From Negativibacillus sp. (GTDB lineage Bacteria; Bacillota; Clostridia; Oscillospirales; Ruminococcaceae), in NCBI GenBank assembly GCA_020024325.1, contig JAHHTY010000003.1, forward strand, positions 1 through 59,382: 59,382 nucleotides of DNA, read 5' to 3'. The notes below the pieces were generated by a model. That model did not search any database, was not told the origin of the DNA, and saw nothing but the letters and a program-made list of their open reading frames with translations. Numbering within the stretch: position 1 is the stretch's first letter; the number at the start of each line of letters is the position of its first letter. Shown in pieces: positions 1 through 9,057 of this stretch. The position numbers and the translations under genes were made by a program.

Positions 1-276
1 GAAAATATTTTTTGACTTTTTTTCATTTTCTTCACGTTCCTCTCTTATATATTTCCAGCACTATTGTTTTGAAATATATATTTTTTAATTTTAACTTTTC
101 CCATATTTTACCTATTCAGGTATCAAATGGTATCGGTTTAGTATAATATAACTATAAAAAGTATACCATATAAGAAGAAATACGTCACTATGTATTTTGA
201 ATAAAAACCTTTTGTTTATATTAAAAGTTATTTTCTTTAGTAAATATTGTAAAACTTACTCTTTTCTTAACAAAAG
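1..276. other. AT-rich intergenic stretch, no gene seen
   Basis: This left-edge stretch is very AT-rich. I see no open frame with a ribosome binding site and no recognisable RNA. A TATAAT-like box lies near 141-146 without a convincing -35. It is probably the spacer beyond the 3' end of the aminopeptidase gene. Confidence 0.5.
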
Positions 277-308
277 GAAAAACTCCAATTGAAAAATTGG
301 AGTTTTTT
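277..308. terminator. Bidirectional intrinsic terminator after pepP
   Basis: A 13-bp stem (278-290 with 295-307) closes over a GAAA loop and is flanked by A and T runs on both sides. It can therefore stop transcripts from either strand. It sits 14 bases past the stop codon of the minus-strand aminopeptidase gene, which it most likely terminates. Confidence 0.8.
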
Positions 309-321
309 TCTCAATATTTAG

Positions 322-2109
322 TTACTTAGAAATTGGAGCGGACGCTTTTTTCAGCCATTTTTCTGCACGCTCACTGACATAAGGCGCAACAGTTTCATAA
401 GCATGATGGTTAAATTTATTGATCCATTCAATTTCTTCATCAGTCATCATGTCAAGTTTGAGAGGTACAGTATCAATTGGAACAACGGTAAAGGTTTCAA
501 AATGCATAAACTGACCATACTCGGTCTTTTCACCTTTTTTGATTACTGCTGTGTTTTCGATGCGAATTCCGTGGCTGCCTTCGGTATAAATACCCGGTTC
601 AATGGTTAATACCATGCCTTCCTGTAATTTAGTGGTACGATCGCCAAGACTTTGTGGTCCTTCATGAACATTCAGAAGATATCCTACACCATGACCAGTA
701 CCACAACGATAATCTAAACCATATTTCCACAGCGGAGCACGGCACAGAACATCCAGACCATAACCTGTAGTACCCTCTTTAAATACTACAGTACTCATAG
801 CGATAACACTTTTCAGAACCAAAGTGTAATCACGACGTTCCTCATCAGTAAGTTCACCCATTGCAAAAGTTCTTGTAGTATCGGTTGTTCCGGTCAGATA
901 TTGACCGCCGCTATCGTTGAGTAGGAAATGACTTCTATTGATAACAGCAGAGCCTTCAACTTTTGGAGCATAGTGCATCATGGCAGCATTATCACGATAG
1001 GCAATGATTGCGGTAAAACTATCACCTTTAAAGTGTTCACGCTGAGCACGGAAAGAATACAGTTTTTCAGAAGCTTGATATTCTGTAATGCTTTCTCCGT
1101 TTTCTAATGCTTCATACAGCCATCCATAGAATTCGGCTTCTGCGATACCATCCTGAATATATGCTTCATATGTATTCTTGGTTTCCACTTCATTTTTCAT
1201 TGCTTTCATCAAGCGAATTGGATTTTCTGCAAGAACCAGATGAATATTTTCATTTTCTTCCATAACGTGGTACAAACCGTAGTTCATTTCTTTTTCATCA
1301 CAAAGGACGGAAGTTTCTTTATCTAGTTCTTTTAAGGAAGAGAATATTTCTTCATATGGTCGAACCACAACACCATTATCTTTCAATGATTTTAGTACTT
1401 CTTCCCCTACCCTGTTTGTATTGGTAAAGAATACAGCTTCATCCTGAGAAATGTAAGCATAAGCTACCGCTACCGGTGTACAAGCAACATCGTTTGCACG
1501 GATATTATACAGCCATGCAACACCATCCAATGTATTGATAGCGATTGCATCTGCTTCTTTTTCTTTCAGTTTTTGACGCAGTTCGGTCAGTTTTTCTGCT
1601 GTGGTTTTTCCAGCATACTCTACCGACAGATTGTAGATTTCGGTTGCACTTTCTGCTGGTCTATCTTCCCAAATATCATTTGCATAGTCAACATTGCTGT
1701 CAATCTGAATATTTTTCTTTGCAAATGATTCTTTCATTGTTTTGATATAGGAAGCAGAAAATAGCTGACCGTTGATGCCAACTACTGCATTTTCAGATAA
1801 CTCTTTTGCTAAATATTCGTAGGTTTTTGGGGTTTCCGGTTCGTTCATCTTGAACAGAACGCCTTCACTGCCTGCAAGCTGTTTTTCTGCCTGGACATAA
1901 TAACGACCGTCTGTCCAAAGTCCTGCAACTTTTTTGGTAATAACAAAAGTACCGGCAGAACCTGTAAATCCGGATACCCATGCTCTTGTTTTCCAGTGAT
2001 CAGAAAAATACTCGCTCATATGTGGATCTGCACTTGGAATGATGACAGCATCAATTTTATTTGCGTCCATCATTTCTCTGATTTTTGCAATCTTTTCGTT
2101 TACAGTCAT
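322..2109 (-). CDS. pepP: Xaa-Pro aminopeptidase, long M24B type
   Basis: This metallopeptidase removes an N-terminal residue that precedes proline. At 595 aa it is the long, three-domain form like eukaryotic APP1, not the ~350-440 aa bacterial form. The C-terminal pita-bread domain (about residues 300-540) carries the expected metal ligands: Asp in LLNDSGG, Asp in GTTDTTR, His in GTGHGVG, Glu in GIRIENT and Glu in HFETFT. No signal peptide is seen, so it should be cytoplasmic. I chose the ATG at 2109 because GGAGG lies just upstream at the right distance; an in-frame upstream extension to 2172 lacks this. It is monocistronic, with its own promoter and terminator. Confidence 0.93.
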   Translation of the reverse strand: MTVNEKIAKIREMMDANKIDAVIIPSADPHMSEYFSDHWKTRAWVSGFTGSAGTFVITKKVAGLWTDGRYYVQAEKQLAGSEGVLFKMNEPETPKTYEYLAKELSENAVVGINGQLFSASYIKTMKESFAKKNIQIDSNVDYANDIWEDRPAESATEIYNLSVEYAGKTTAEKLTELRQKLKEKEADAIAINTLDGVAWLYNIRANDVACTPVAVAYAYISQDEAVFFTNTNRVGEEVLKSLKDNGVVVRPYEEIFSSLKELDKETSVLCDEKEMNYGLYHVMEENENIHLVLAENPIRLMKAMKNEVETKNTYEAYIQDGIAEAEFYGWLYEALENGESITEYQASEKLYSFRAQREHFKGDSFTAIIAYRDNAAMMHYAPKVEGSAVINRSHFLLNDSGGQYLTGTTDTTRTFAMGELTDEERRDYTLVLKSVIAMSTVVFKEGTTGYGLDVLCRAPLWKYGLDYRCGTGHGVGYLLNVHEGPQSLGDRTTKLQEGMVLTIEPGIYTEGSHGIRIENTAVIKKGEKTEYGQFMHFETFTVVPIDTVPLKLDMMTDEEIEWINKFNHHAYETVAPYVSERAEKWLKKASAPISK

Positions 2110-2195
2110 TTTGGTTTCCTCCAGCTTCTTATATATTTTCTGCATTTTAGCAAGTCTATAAACTGATTTCACAGTTTGATTTTCAAACCATCTCT

Positions 2196-2223
2196 AGTAT
2201 ATCACATACGCGGGAAGTTACAA
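2196..2223 (-). promoter_or_regulatory. Sigma-A promoter for pepP
   Basis: On the minus strand TTGTAA (2218-2223) and TATACT (2196-2201) are 16 bp apart, and TGA before the -10 gives an extended -10. A small hairpin (GTTTGA AAA TCAAAC, about 2175-2189) follows in the short leader before pepP. Confidence 0.6.
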
Positions 2224-2472
2224 GAGGATTTCATGGGTTTTTGTTGCACTTTGTTATATTTTTCATTTTAGTAAGATTATTCTGTTAAAATTTCATATTA
2301 AAAAGACTGAGAGAGGTTTATGAGAGTTCTGCAATCTCCGGTTATAACTTTAAAGACTTTGGGTAATGAAAGAAATTATCGATTACTTTAGCCAATGCAA
2401 AGCGGAGAAGTTTAAGGATTTAATAACATTTCTTTCTCTTACTTTTGCAATCTATAATTTCATCTGACTAAA
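2224..2472. other. Intergenic stretch without a supported gene
   Basis: About 250 bp lie between the pepP promoter and the heat-shock operon terminator. A 23-codon plus-strand frame begins near 2320 after GAGAGG, but the spacing is too short and it has no recognisable product. I call nothing here. Confidence 0.4.
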
Positions 2473-2503
2473 AAAGAGGCATCACGGTTAGTGATGCCTC
2501 TTT
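2473..2503 (-). terminator. Intrinsic terminator of the hrcA-grpE-dnaK-dnaJ operon
   Basis: A perfect 13-bp stem (2473-2485 with 2491-2503) with a 5-nt loop is followed on the minus strand by a run of Ts. It lies about 190 bp past the dnaJ stop. I see nothing else in the stretch between. Confidence 0.85.
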
Positions 2504-2696
2504 ACTCTAGTTAAAAATTATTGCCTACAAGGTTTTTAGTTTGTGCTTTAAGGTACAATTAAGATTTATTTTGCGGAGCCTTGCGTATATTTTATCCATT
2601 CAAAGAATCTTTATTGGTGTTAGTATAGCTTCAACTCAAATCGTTTTATTATATCAAATAAACCGCTTGACTAAGCTATTTATTTACAAGAATTTA

Positions 2697-3857
2697 TTAT
2701 TCCTTCATAAAATCCTTGAGTTTATCAAAGAATCCCTTGCGTTTACGATAATTCTTATCCCCTGTCAGAGAATCAAATTCCTTTAAAGCATCTTTCTGCT
2801 TTGTAGAGAGGTTTGTTGGTACTTCCAGATTTACTCGAACATACTGGTCACCTCTGCCTCTGCCATTGATGTACGGGATACCTTTATTTCTCAAACGGAA
2901 TACAGTTGCAGGCTGAGTACCTTCTGGAATATTATATTTTACTTTACCGTCAATAGTTGGAACAATAACTTCATCACCCAAAACAGCCTGTGGAAACGTA
3001 ATTGGAATTTCGCACCATACATCAAATCCATCACGTTCAAAGAGTGCATCCGGACGAACAGAAGCAGTCACATTGACGTCACCAGCCGGACCTCCATTAA
3101 CACCATGGTCGCCCTGACCACGGAGAACAAAGGTTTGACCGTTATCAATACCTGCCGGAACATCAACTTCCAATTTGACAGATTTTCTCAGGCGACCCAT
3201 ACCCTTACACTTATCACATGGTGTTTTAATGATTTTTCCGGTTCCGCCACATTTTCCGCAGGCTTTTGTGGTCTGTACAACACCAAATGGTGTTCTTTGC
3301 TGAACACGAACCTGACCGGAACCATGACAATCCGGACAAGTTTCCGGACTGCTTCCTTTTGCAGCGCCAGTACCGGAACATTCCTCACATTGGATTAAAC
3401 GGCTAAAACTAATTTCTTTTTTGCAGCCTTTTGCAGCTTCCATAAAAGAAAGTGTAATATCAATGTTGATATTGTTTCCACGGATTGGAGCGTTTGGATT
3501 TCTGGTACGACTGGAACCACCAAATCCACCAAATCCTCCGCCACCGCCAAAGAAACTATCAAAGATATCACCAATATCTCCAAAGTCAAATCCACCGCCA
3601 AAGCCACTGCCACCGCCGTAGTTCGGGTCTACACCTGCATGACCAAATTGATCATAACGAGCACGTTTTTCCGAGTCGGAAAGAATGGCATATGCTTCAT
3701 TGACCTCTTTAAACTTTGCTTCGGCTTCTTTATCTCCCGGATTTAAGTCTGGGTGGTATTTTTTTGCTAACTTACGGTATGCTTTTTTCAGCTCATCATC
3801 GCTACAGCCTTTTTGCACCCCTAAAACTTCATAATAATCTCGTTTTTCTTCTGCCAA
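2697..3857 (-). CDS. dnaJ: Chaperone DnaJ (Hsp40)
   Basis: DnaJ is the J-domain co-chaperone that delivers substrates to DnaK and stimulates its ATPase. Its 386 aa match class I DnaJ. The J domain (1-70) carries the HPD signature in KKYHPDLNPGDK. A Gly/Phe-rich linker follows (about 75-120). Next come four zinc-finger CxxCxGxG-type repeats (about 150-215; CEECSGTG, CPDCHGSG, CGKCGGTG, CDKCKGMG), then the C-terminal substrate domains. The start codon is TTG at 3857, supported by a GGGGGG ribosome binding site 8-9 nt upstream and by alignment with the family N-terminus. It is the last gene of the heat-shock operon. Confidence 0.97.
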   Translation of the reverse strand: MAEEKRDYYEVLGVQKGCSDDELKKAYRKLAKKYHPDLNPGDKEAEAKFKEVNEAYAILSDSEKRARYDQFGHAGVDPNYGGGSGFGGGFDFGDIGDIFDSFFGGGGGFGGFGGSSRTRNPNAPIRGNNINIDITLSFMEAAKGCKKEISFSRLIQCEECSGTGAAKGSSPETCPDCHGSGQVRVQQRTPFGVVQTTKACGKCGGTGKIIKTPCDKCKGMGRLRKSVKLEVDVPAGIDNGQTFVLRGQGDHGVNGGPAGDVNVTASVRPDALFERDGFDVWCEIPITFPQAVLGDEVIVPTIDGKVKYNIPEGTQPATVFRLRNKGIPYINGRGRGDQYVRVNLEVPTNLSTKQKDALKEFDSLTGDKNYRKRKGFFDKLKDFMKE

Positions 3858-3889
3858 ATTGGTTCCCCCCTCAAGATCCTATACCCACA

Positions 3890-3920
3890 ATAAGGCTTTA
3901 GGAATCTCCTAAAGCCTTAT
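3890..3920 (-). promoter_or_regulatory. Perfect 14-bp intercistronic hairpin between dnaK and dnaJ
   Basis: The arms 3890-3903 and 3907-3920 are perfectly complementary over 14 bp with a 3-nt loop. No T-run follows on the minus strand, so it is not a standard terminator. In an operon where dnaK is usually made in excess of dnaJ, a 3'-protecting or processing hairpin is a reasonable inference. Confidence 0.6.
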
Positions 3921-3992
3921 GAGGATTGTTAGGGTTTATCTTTTGTACTTTATTATGAGATTCTTTTTAATCATCAATCAAAAGCGCAGTGA

Positions 3993-5837
3993 TTATACTT
4001 CTTTAAAATCAGCATCTACAAAGCCATCGTTATTCTGGTTACCATCATTTGCAGCTCCACCCTGAGCAGCACCCATGTCAGGACCTGGCTGACCTGCCTG
4101 TGGATTTGCATTCTGATACAGTTTTGCAGACACATCATAGAATTTCTTCTGGAGGTCTTCCTGTTTAGCTTTGATATCTTCAAGGTTAGAACCCTTAACA
4201 GCTTCTTTGAGTGCACTCAGTTTTGTTTCCAGCTCGCCTTTATCAGCAGCGTCAATCTTGCCTTCCAAATCAGCAAGAGTTTTTTCAGTTTGGAAAATCA
4301 TCTGGTCTGCACCGTTACGGATGTCAACTTCTTCACGCTGTTTCTTGTCTGCTTCAGCATACTGTTCTGCATCTTTAACAGCTTTATCAATGTCCTCTTT
4401 AGACATGGAAGTAGAAGAAGTGATGGTGATGTGCTGTTCTTTTCCGGTTCCGAGGTCTTTTGCGGATACGTGAACGATACCGTTAGCATCAATATCAAAG
4501 GTAACTTCGATTTGTGGTGTGCCTCTCATTGCCGGAGCGATACCATCCAGACGGAACATACCCAAAGTTTTATTATCTTTTGCCATCTCACGTTCACCCT
4601 GCAGAACATGGATATCAACAGAAGTCTGATTATCAGCAGCAGTTGTGAAAATCTGAGATTTCTTGGTAGGGATGGTGGTGTTTCTCTCAATGATCTTTGT
4701 AGATACACCTCCCAGAGTTTCCAGACCCAAAGACAGTGGAGTAACATCAAGCAGCAGCAAACCTTTTACCTCACCAGCAAGTACACCACCCTGAATTGCA
4801 GCACCTACTGCAACACATTCATCTGGGTTGATACCTTTGAATGGATCTTTACCGGTGATTCTCTTAACAGCTTCCTGAACAGCAGGAATACGGGTAGAAC
4901 CGCCAACCAGAAGAACTTTATCCAAATCAGAAGGAGTTAAACCTGCATCGGAAAGAGCTTGATTAACAGGACCCATTGTTTTTTCAACGAGGTCTGCGGT
5001 GAGTTCATTGAATTTTGCACGGGTGATGTTCATGTCAAAGTGTTTTGGACCGGTAGCATCTGCTGTGATGAATGGCAGATTTACATTTGCCTGTGTCATA
5101 CCGGACAGTTCGATTTTAGCTTTTTCAGCAGCTTCTTTTAATCTCTGCATAGCCATCTTATCACCGGAAAGATCAATGCCGTTTTCACGTTTAAATTCAG
5201 AAACAAAGAAGTCCATCAATCTCTGGTCAAAGTCATCGCCACCCAGTCTGTTGTTACCGGCTGTTGCCAAAACTTCCTGAACGCCGTCACCCATCTCAAT
5301 AATGGATACATCGAAAGTACCGCCACCCAGGTCATATACCATAATCTTTTGGTCATTTTCTTTATCAACACCGTAAGCAAGAGCTGCTGCGGTAGGCTCG
5401 TTAATAATACGTTTTACATCAAGACCTGCGATTTTACCGGCATCTTTGGTAGCCTGACGCTGTGCATCTGTGAAGTATGCAGGAACAGTGATAACAGCTT
5501 CAGTAACAGTTTCTCCCAAATATGCCTCTGCATCAGCTTTCAGTTTTTGAAGAATCATAGCAGAAATTTCTTGTGGAGTATAAGACTTATCATCAATTGT
5601 TACTTTGTAATTTGTACCCATTTCACGTTTAATAGAGCTGATGGTTCTGTCAGCGTTGGTAACAGCCTGACGTTTTGCAACCTGACCAATCATTCTTTCA
5701 CCTGTTTTGGAGAAAGCAAGAACGGATGGGGTTGTGCGAGCACCTTCCGGATTTGCAATAACAACCGGTTCGCCGCCTTCCATAACGGCTACGCAGGAGT
5801 TTGTTGTACCTAAGTCAATACCAATAGTTTTTCCCAT
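3993..5837 (-). CDS. dnaK: Chaperone DnaK (Hsp70)
   Basis: DnaK is the ATP-dependent Hsp70 that binds exposed hydrophobic peptides and cycles with DnaJ and GrpE. The 614 aa show the N-terminal ATPase motif GIDLGTTNS (about 4-12), the second phosphate loop YDLGGGTFDVS (about 190), a substrate-binding domain after residue 380, and a Gly/Gln/Asn-rich tail ending in an acidic motif. The ATG at 5837 was chosen because GGAGGTAATT precedes it; five extra upstream codons have no site of their own. It lies between grpE and dnaJ in the CIRCE-controlled operon, and a strong hairpin separates it from dnaJ. Confidence 0.98.
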   Translation of the reverse strand: MGKTIGIDLGTTNSCVAVMEGGEPVVIANPEGARTTPSVLAFSKTGERMIGQVAKRQAVTNADRTISSIKREMGTNYKVTIDDKSYTPQEISAMILQKLKADAEAYLGETVTEAVITVPAYFTDAQRQATKDAGKIAGLDVKRIINEPTAAALAYGVDKENDQKIMVYDLGGGTFDVSIIEMGDGVQEVLATAGNNRLGGDDFDQRLMDFFVSEFKRENGIDLSGDKMAMQRLKEAAEKAKIELSGMTQANVNLPFITADATGPKHFDMNITRAKFNELTADLVEKTMGPVNQALSDAGLTPSDLDKVLLVGGSTRIPAVQEAVKRITGKDPFKGINPDECVAVGAAIQGGVLAGEVKGLLLLDVTPLSLGLETLGGVSTKIIERNTTIPTKKSQIFTTAADNQTSVDIHVLQGEREMAKDNKTLGMFRLDGIAPAMRGTPQIEVTFDIDANGIVHVSAKDLGTGKEQHITITSSTSMSKEDIDKAVKDAEQYAEADKKQREEVDIRNGADQMIFQTEKTLADLEGKIDAADKGELETKLSALKEAVKGSNLEDIKAKQEDLQKKFYDVSAKLYQNANPQAGQPGPDMGAAQGGAANDGNQNNDGFVDADFKEV

Positions 5838-5933
5838 GATAATTACCTCCATAATTTATATAACAATAGAATAGATTTACCTATATTTTCAGCAACCATT
5901 TTTATCGGCTGCTTTCTTGATAAAGCTTGTTTA

Positions 5934-6464
5934 TTAGTTTGCAACAGCAACCATAGCGTATCTTACTACCCTGTCGCCGATTCGATAACCTTTTTGCAGC
6001 ACCTGTGCAACCACATTTTCACCAAGATTTTCATCTTCAATGTGCATTACAGCATTGTGTAAATCAGGATTAAACTCTTCGCCTACTTCGCCGATTGTTT
6101 CTACCGACAAATCAGACATTGTTTTAAGGAAAGATTGAAAAATCATCTCCATACCTTTCTTAAATGCTTCATCGCAGCACTCTGTCTGCATTGCACGTTC
6201 AAAATTGTCAATGATTGGCAAGAACTTTTCAACGGTATCTGCTTTCGCCTGCGGATAAATAGAATCCTTCTCTTTTATAGAGCGTTTGCGATAGTTATCA
6301 TATTCGGCAAGCGTTCTTAGCAGTTTATCATTGAGGTCATCCAGCTGCTGTTGCAGGTTTATCTGCTCTGCTGCTCCTTCCGCTACATCTTCGGTTTCCG
6401 GAGCGGTTTCCTGAGTTGCTTGTTCAGGCTGGGCTGCTTTCTTTTCTTTTTCCGGCACGTCCAT
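5934..6464 (-). CDS. grpE: Nucleotide exchange factor GrpE
   Basis: GrpE releases ADP from DnaK. The 176 aa have an acidic, low-complexity N-terminus (1-35), a long coiled-coil helix (about 35-100) and the C-terminal beta domain with the typical motif KGYRIGDRVVRYAMVAV. The ATG at 6464 is only 2 nt from GGAG. A GTG two codons later (6458) is about 8 nt from the same site and may be the true start. The gene is the second of the hrcA operon. Confidence 0.95.
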   Translation of the reverse strand: MDVPEKEKKAAQPEQATQETAPETEDVAEGAAEQINLQQQLDDLNDKLLRTLAEYDNYRKRSIKEKDSIYPQAKADTVEKFLPIIDNFERAMQTECCDEAFKKGMEMIFQSFLKTMSDLSVETIGEVGEEFNPDLHNAVMHIEDENLGENVVAQVLQKGYRIGDRVVRYAMVAVAN

Positions 6465-6503
6465 ATCTCCTTTACAATTGATATTTGTTTCTATCTGTAT
6501 TAT

Positions 6504-7541
6504 TTAATTTAAATGCTGATCATCCATCGTTTCGCTTAGAAGCTCTCCCAAAGTCTTTGCAAAATATTCAATGTGTGGGATTAAACGGGAATATTCCATG
6601 CGAACCGGTCCAATCAAGGCAAGCGTACCACAACGAGAAGAACCGATGCGATATTTTGCTGCAATAACGGTAGAATTTGAAAGCTCCATACTGCTGTTTT
6701 CTTTTCCGACTGAAACCCTAATGTTAAAGTTTCCGTTTGGAATCAGATCAATTGCCTTTTCTTTTTGAGAAAGCATTAAAAGCAACTCTTTGGAAAAATC
6801 TTTCATTTCATCGTAAGACAGCAGGTTTGTCATTCCCTTGGTGCAAAACTGTCCATCGTTGATTTCTTTACACAATGAATAGATTGCAGAAAGTAAAACG
6901 GTAAACACTTCGGTATAATCTCCAATGGAAAATGCCACTGAGTTAATATAGGTTGCCGAAATTTCGTTTAAACTTTTTCCCGCCAAACGAGAATTCGCGA
7001 AGTTTGTGAAGAACTCACAGATGCTTGGGGTAATGCTGAAATCCACTCGACACACTCGACTTTTTACCGAGCCATTAGAAGCAATTACCATTATAATCAC
7101 TTTTCTTTGAGCTGCCGGTATCAGTTCAATTCGTTTTACGAAAACTTCCGGTGGAGTGCAAGTGGAAGAAATTGTTGCGCAATGAGTATAATCTGCCAGA
7201 GCCTGTGCTGCATCGGAAAGCAATTTATCCGGATCCGGATCTCTGACATTAAACATTGCTTCAATTGCAGCAGCCTCTCCTGACGAAATGGGGCGAGGCG
7301 ACATCAGATGATCGATATAATATCGATAGCCCATATGAGATGGAACCCTTCCTGCTGAAGTATGCGGTTGTTCCAACAACCCCATATCAAACAAGATTGC
7401 CATATCATTGCGGATGGTTGCAGGAGAAGCACTGATGTCAAGCATCGCTGCAATCCTTTTGGAGCCTACCGGTTCACCGGTTCTGGTGTATTCCTCAATG
7501 ACAGCCTTGAGAATCTTTTGTTTTCGATTATCCAATTCCAA
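6504..7541 (-). CDS. hrcA: Heat-inducible transcription repressor HrcA
   Basis: HrcA binds the CIRCE operator and represses class I heat-shock genes. It has an N-terminal winged helix (RKQKILKAVIEEYTRTGEPVGS, SASPATIRNDM at about 40-50) and a GAF-like regulatory domain to the C-terminus near 345 aa. The longest reading frame would start at a GTG inside CIRCE (7571). A TTG at 7541 sits 5-6 nt after GAGGTG and gives a family-length protein, so I prefer it. HrcA is the first gene of the operon it controls and therefore represses itself. Confidence 0.95.
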   Translation of the reverse strand: MELDNRKQKILKAVIEEYTRTGEPVGSKRIAAMLDISASPATIRNDMAILFDMGLLEQPHTSAGRVPSHMGYRYYIDHLMSPRPISSGEAAAIEAMFNVRDPDPDKLLSDAAQALADYTHCATISSTCTPPEVFVKRIELIPAAQRKVIIMVIASNGSVKSRVCRVDFSITPSICEFFTNFANSRLAGKSLNEISATYINSVAFSIGDYTEVFTVLLSAIYSLCKEINDGQFCTKGMTNLLSYDEMKDFSKELLLMLSQKEKAIDLIPNGNFNIRVSVGKENSSMELSNSTVIAAKYRIGSSRCGTLALIGPVRMEYSRLIPHIEYFAKTLGELLSETMDDQHLN

Positions 7542-7564
7542 AGCTATCACCTCTTTTTCTTTTA

Positions 7565-7591
7565 TTAGCACTCTGCACTCTCAAGTGCTAA
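7565..7591. promoter_or_regulatory. CIRCE operator (HrcA binding site)
   Basis: TTAGCACTC, nine bases, then AAGTGCTAA form the CIRCE inverted repeat, with one mismatch to the canonical right arm GAGTGCTAA. It lies immediately downstream of the -10 box, at the expected transcription start. HrcA bound here would block transcription of hrcA-grpE-dnaK-dnaJ. Confidence 0.95.
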
Positions 7592-7595
7592 ATAT

Positions 7596-7624
7596 AATTT
7601 ATCACTATTCCCATGATATGTCAA
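7596..7624 (-). promoter_or_regulatory. Sigma-A promoter of the hrcA operon
   Basis: On the minus strand TTGACA (7619-7624) and TAAATT (7596-7601) are separated by 17 bp, and the -10 is extended by TGA. The predicted start falls within the adjacent CIRCE element. Confidence 0.85.
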
Positions 7625-7784
7625 GTCTTTTGGACGGCTTTCATAATTTTTTTACAACTTGTTATTATTCCAAAACAAATATAAGATGCTCTTCCCTCTT
7701 TTCAAAGAAAAGATTATGTGCTACACTTGAAAAGTATTTTTATCGCCTATCAATCCGATTTATATAATAAGGAGATGAAGTTAC

Positions 7785-9002
7785 TTGGAACAACACACAG
7801 ATTTGTGTCAATCACACTTACCGACAAATGAACCGCCAAAACAAACTTCTTTTAAAAGGATTTTCTTCTATCTTATTGTAGTCATTTTTGCCAGTGTTTA
7901 TTTATGGATAGGATGTCAAATTTCACTCGATAAGGCAGCAATGTTTCGTAATGAATCCGGAATTCAGTCATTAGCTGTGAAAGTTGTAGATATCATACAT
8001 GACCGAAATGATATGGGTGAAATCGGTGGAATGGTATATTATGAAAGAGTTATCACCTTTGATGCAGAAGTTTTAAAAGGAGAAAGAAAAGGTGAAATTG
8101 TCAGAGGACGCCAAACCATTGATAATTTAACATCCAATGGTACTTTACCAATAGAAAAAGGAGATAAGATTTTTTTGTATCCATCGGTACCGGGGACAGA
8201 TGTTGAATGGGAGGCCGGTGACTTTTACCGTTCTAATGGAATTTTATTTTTGGGTATAATCTTTTTATTGGGTATTTTAATTTTTGGACGAAGCAAGGGC
8301 GTAAAAACAATCCTTTCGCTGGTTTTCACCTGTCTTGCTATATTTATTGTTTTTATTCCCGCTATTTTGGCTGGGTATAATGCTTATCTTGTTTCTATCA
8401 TTACTTGTCTGTATATCATTGTTGTGACGCTGGCCTTGATAGGAGGACCCGAGAAAAAGAGCGTTGCCTCTGCTTTAGGTTGTGCCGGAGGTGTTATGAT
8501 AGCGGGAATCTTATCCGTTATTATGGATCATATGTTAAAGCTGACCGGATATTTAGATGACCAGTCTATGTATGTTTCCTTATTAAATGAAAGTAATCCG
8601 ATTGATTTAAAAGCAATTATCTTTGCCTCTATTATTATTGGTGCAATGGGTGCAACGATGGATGTATCGATGGACATTTCTGCTTCACTGTTTGAAATTC
8701 ACCGCAAAATCCCCGATATTTCCTTTGGCCATTTGGTACACTCCGGATTTACCATTGGTCGTGATATTATGGGAACAATGGCAAACACTTTAATCCTTGC
8801 ATACATTGGCAGTTCGCTTACAACTGTCTTATTGTTTGCCAGCTACCAGGCTTCACTGGAACAGTTATTTAACCGTGAACTGATTATTGTAGAACTTCTT
8901 CAGGCATTATGCGGCAGTATTGGTATTTTATGTACCATTCCAATATCAGCACTGATAGCATCAGCATTATGTTGCCACAATAAAACACATGAAAACGTAT
9001 AA
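7785..9002 (+). CDS. YibE/F-family multi-membrane-span protein
   Basis: The 405-aa protein matches the YibE/F-like family. One N-terminal membrane segment (about 27-45) is followed by an extracytoplasmic beta-rich region (about 50-140, with QSLAVKVVDI and an ERKGEIVRG motif). About seven hydrophobic segments fill residues 145-395. The membrane part carries the family motif GAMGATMDVSMDISASLFEI. Its transport or other function is unknown. The start is TTG at 7785 after AAGGAGATG; the ATG within that box is out of frame. It is transcribed divergently from hrcA and ends at a shared bidirectional terminator. Confidence 0.85.
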   Translation: MEQHTDLCQSHLPTNEPPKQTSFKRIFFYLIVVIFASVYLWIGCQISLDKAAMFRNESGIQSLAVKVVDIIHDRNDMGEIGGMVYYERVITFDAEVLKGERKGEIVRGRQTIDNLTSNGTLPIEKGDKIFLYPSVPGTDVEWEAGDFYRSNGILFLGIIFLLGILIFGRSKGVKTILSLVFTCLAIFIVFIPAILAGYNAYLVSIITCLYIIVVTLALIGGPEKKSVASALGCAGGVMIAGILSVIMDHMLKLTGYLDDQSMYVSLLNESNPIDLKAIIFASIIIGAMGATMDVSMDISASLFEIHRKIPDISFGHLVHSGFTIGRDIMGTMANTLILAYIGSSLTTVLLFASYQASLEQLFNRELIIVELLQALCGSIGILCTIPISALIASALCCHNKTHENV

Positions 9003-9043
9003 CAAAAACCTCCTGAGGCTAAACCGCTTCAGGAGGTTTTTGT
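9002..9043. terminator. Bidirectional terminator between the YibE/F gene and cbiC
   Basis: A 15-bp stem (9002-9016 with 9029-9043) around a 12-nt loop is flanked by A5 and T5 runs. It terminates the plus-strand YibE/F gene and the converging 21-kb cobalamin operon. Confidence 0.9.
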
Positions 9044-9057
9044 TATAAAAATTATCT

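Noticed and set aside
2280..2400. CTGAGA-like sequence near 2308-2316 reminiscent of a TPP riboswitch
   Set aside because: No other TPP-riboswitch segment is present and no thiamine gene is adjacent.
3395..3621. Short frames on both strands in the Gly-rich part of dnaJ
   Set aside because: They arise from low-complexity GGX codons of the DnaJ Gly/Phe region.
4290..4940. 216-codon open frame opposite dnaK
   Set aside because: It is antisense to a highly conserved gene whose codon use creates long shadow frames; no ribosome binding site or family match was seen.
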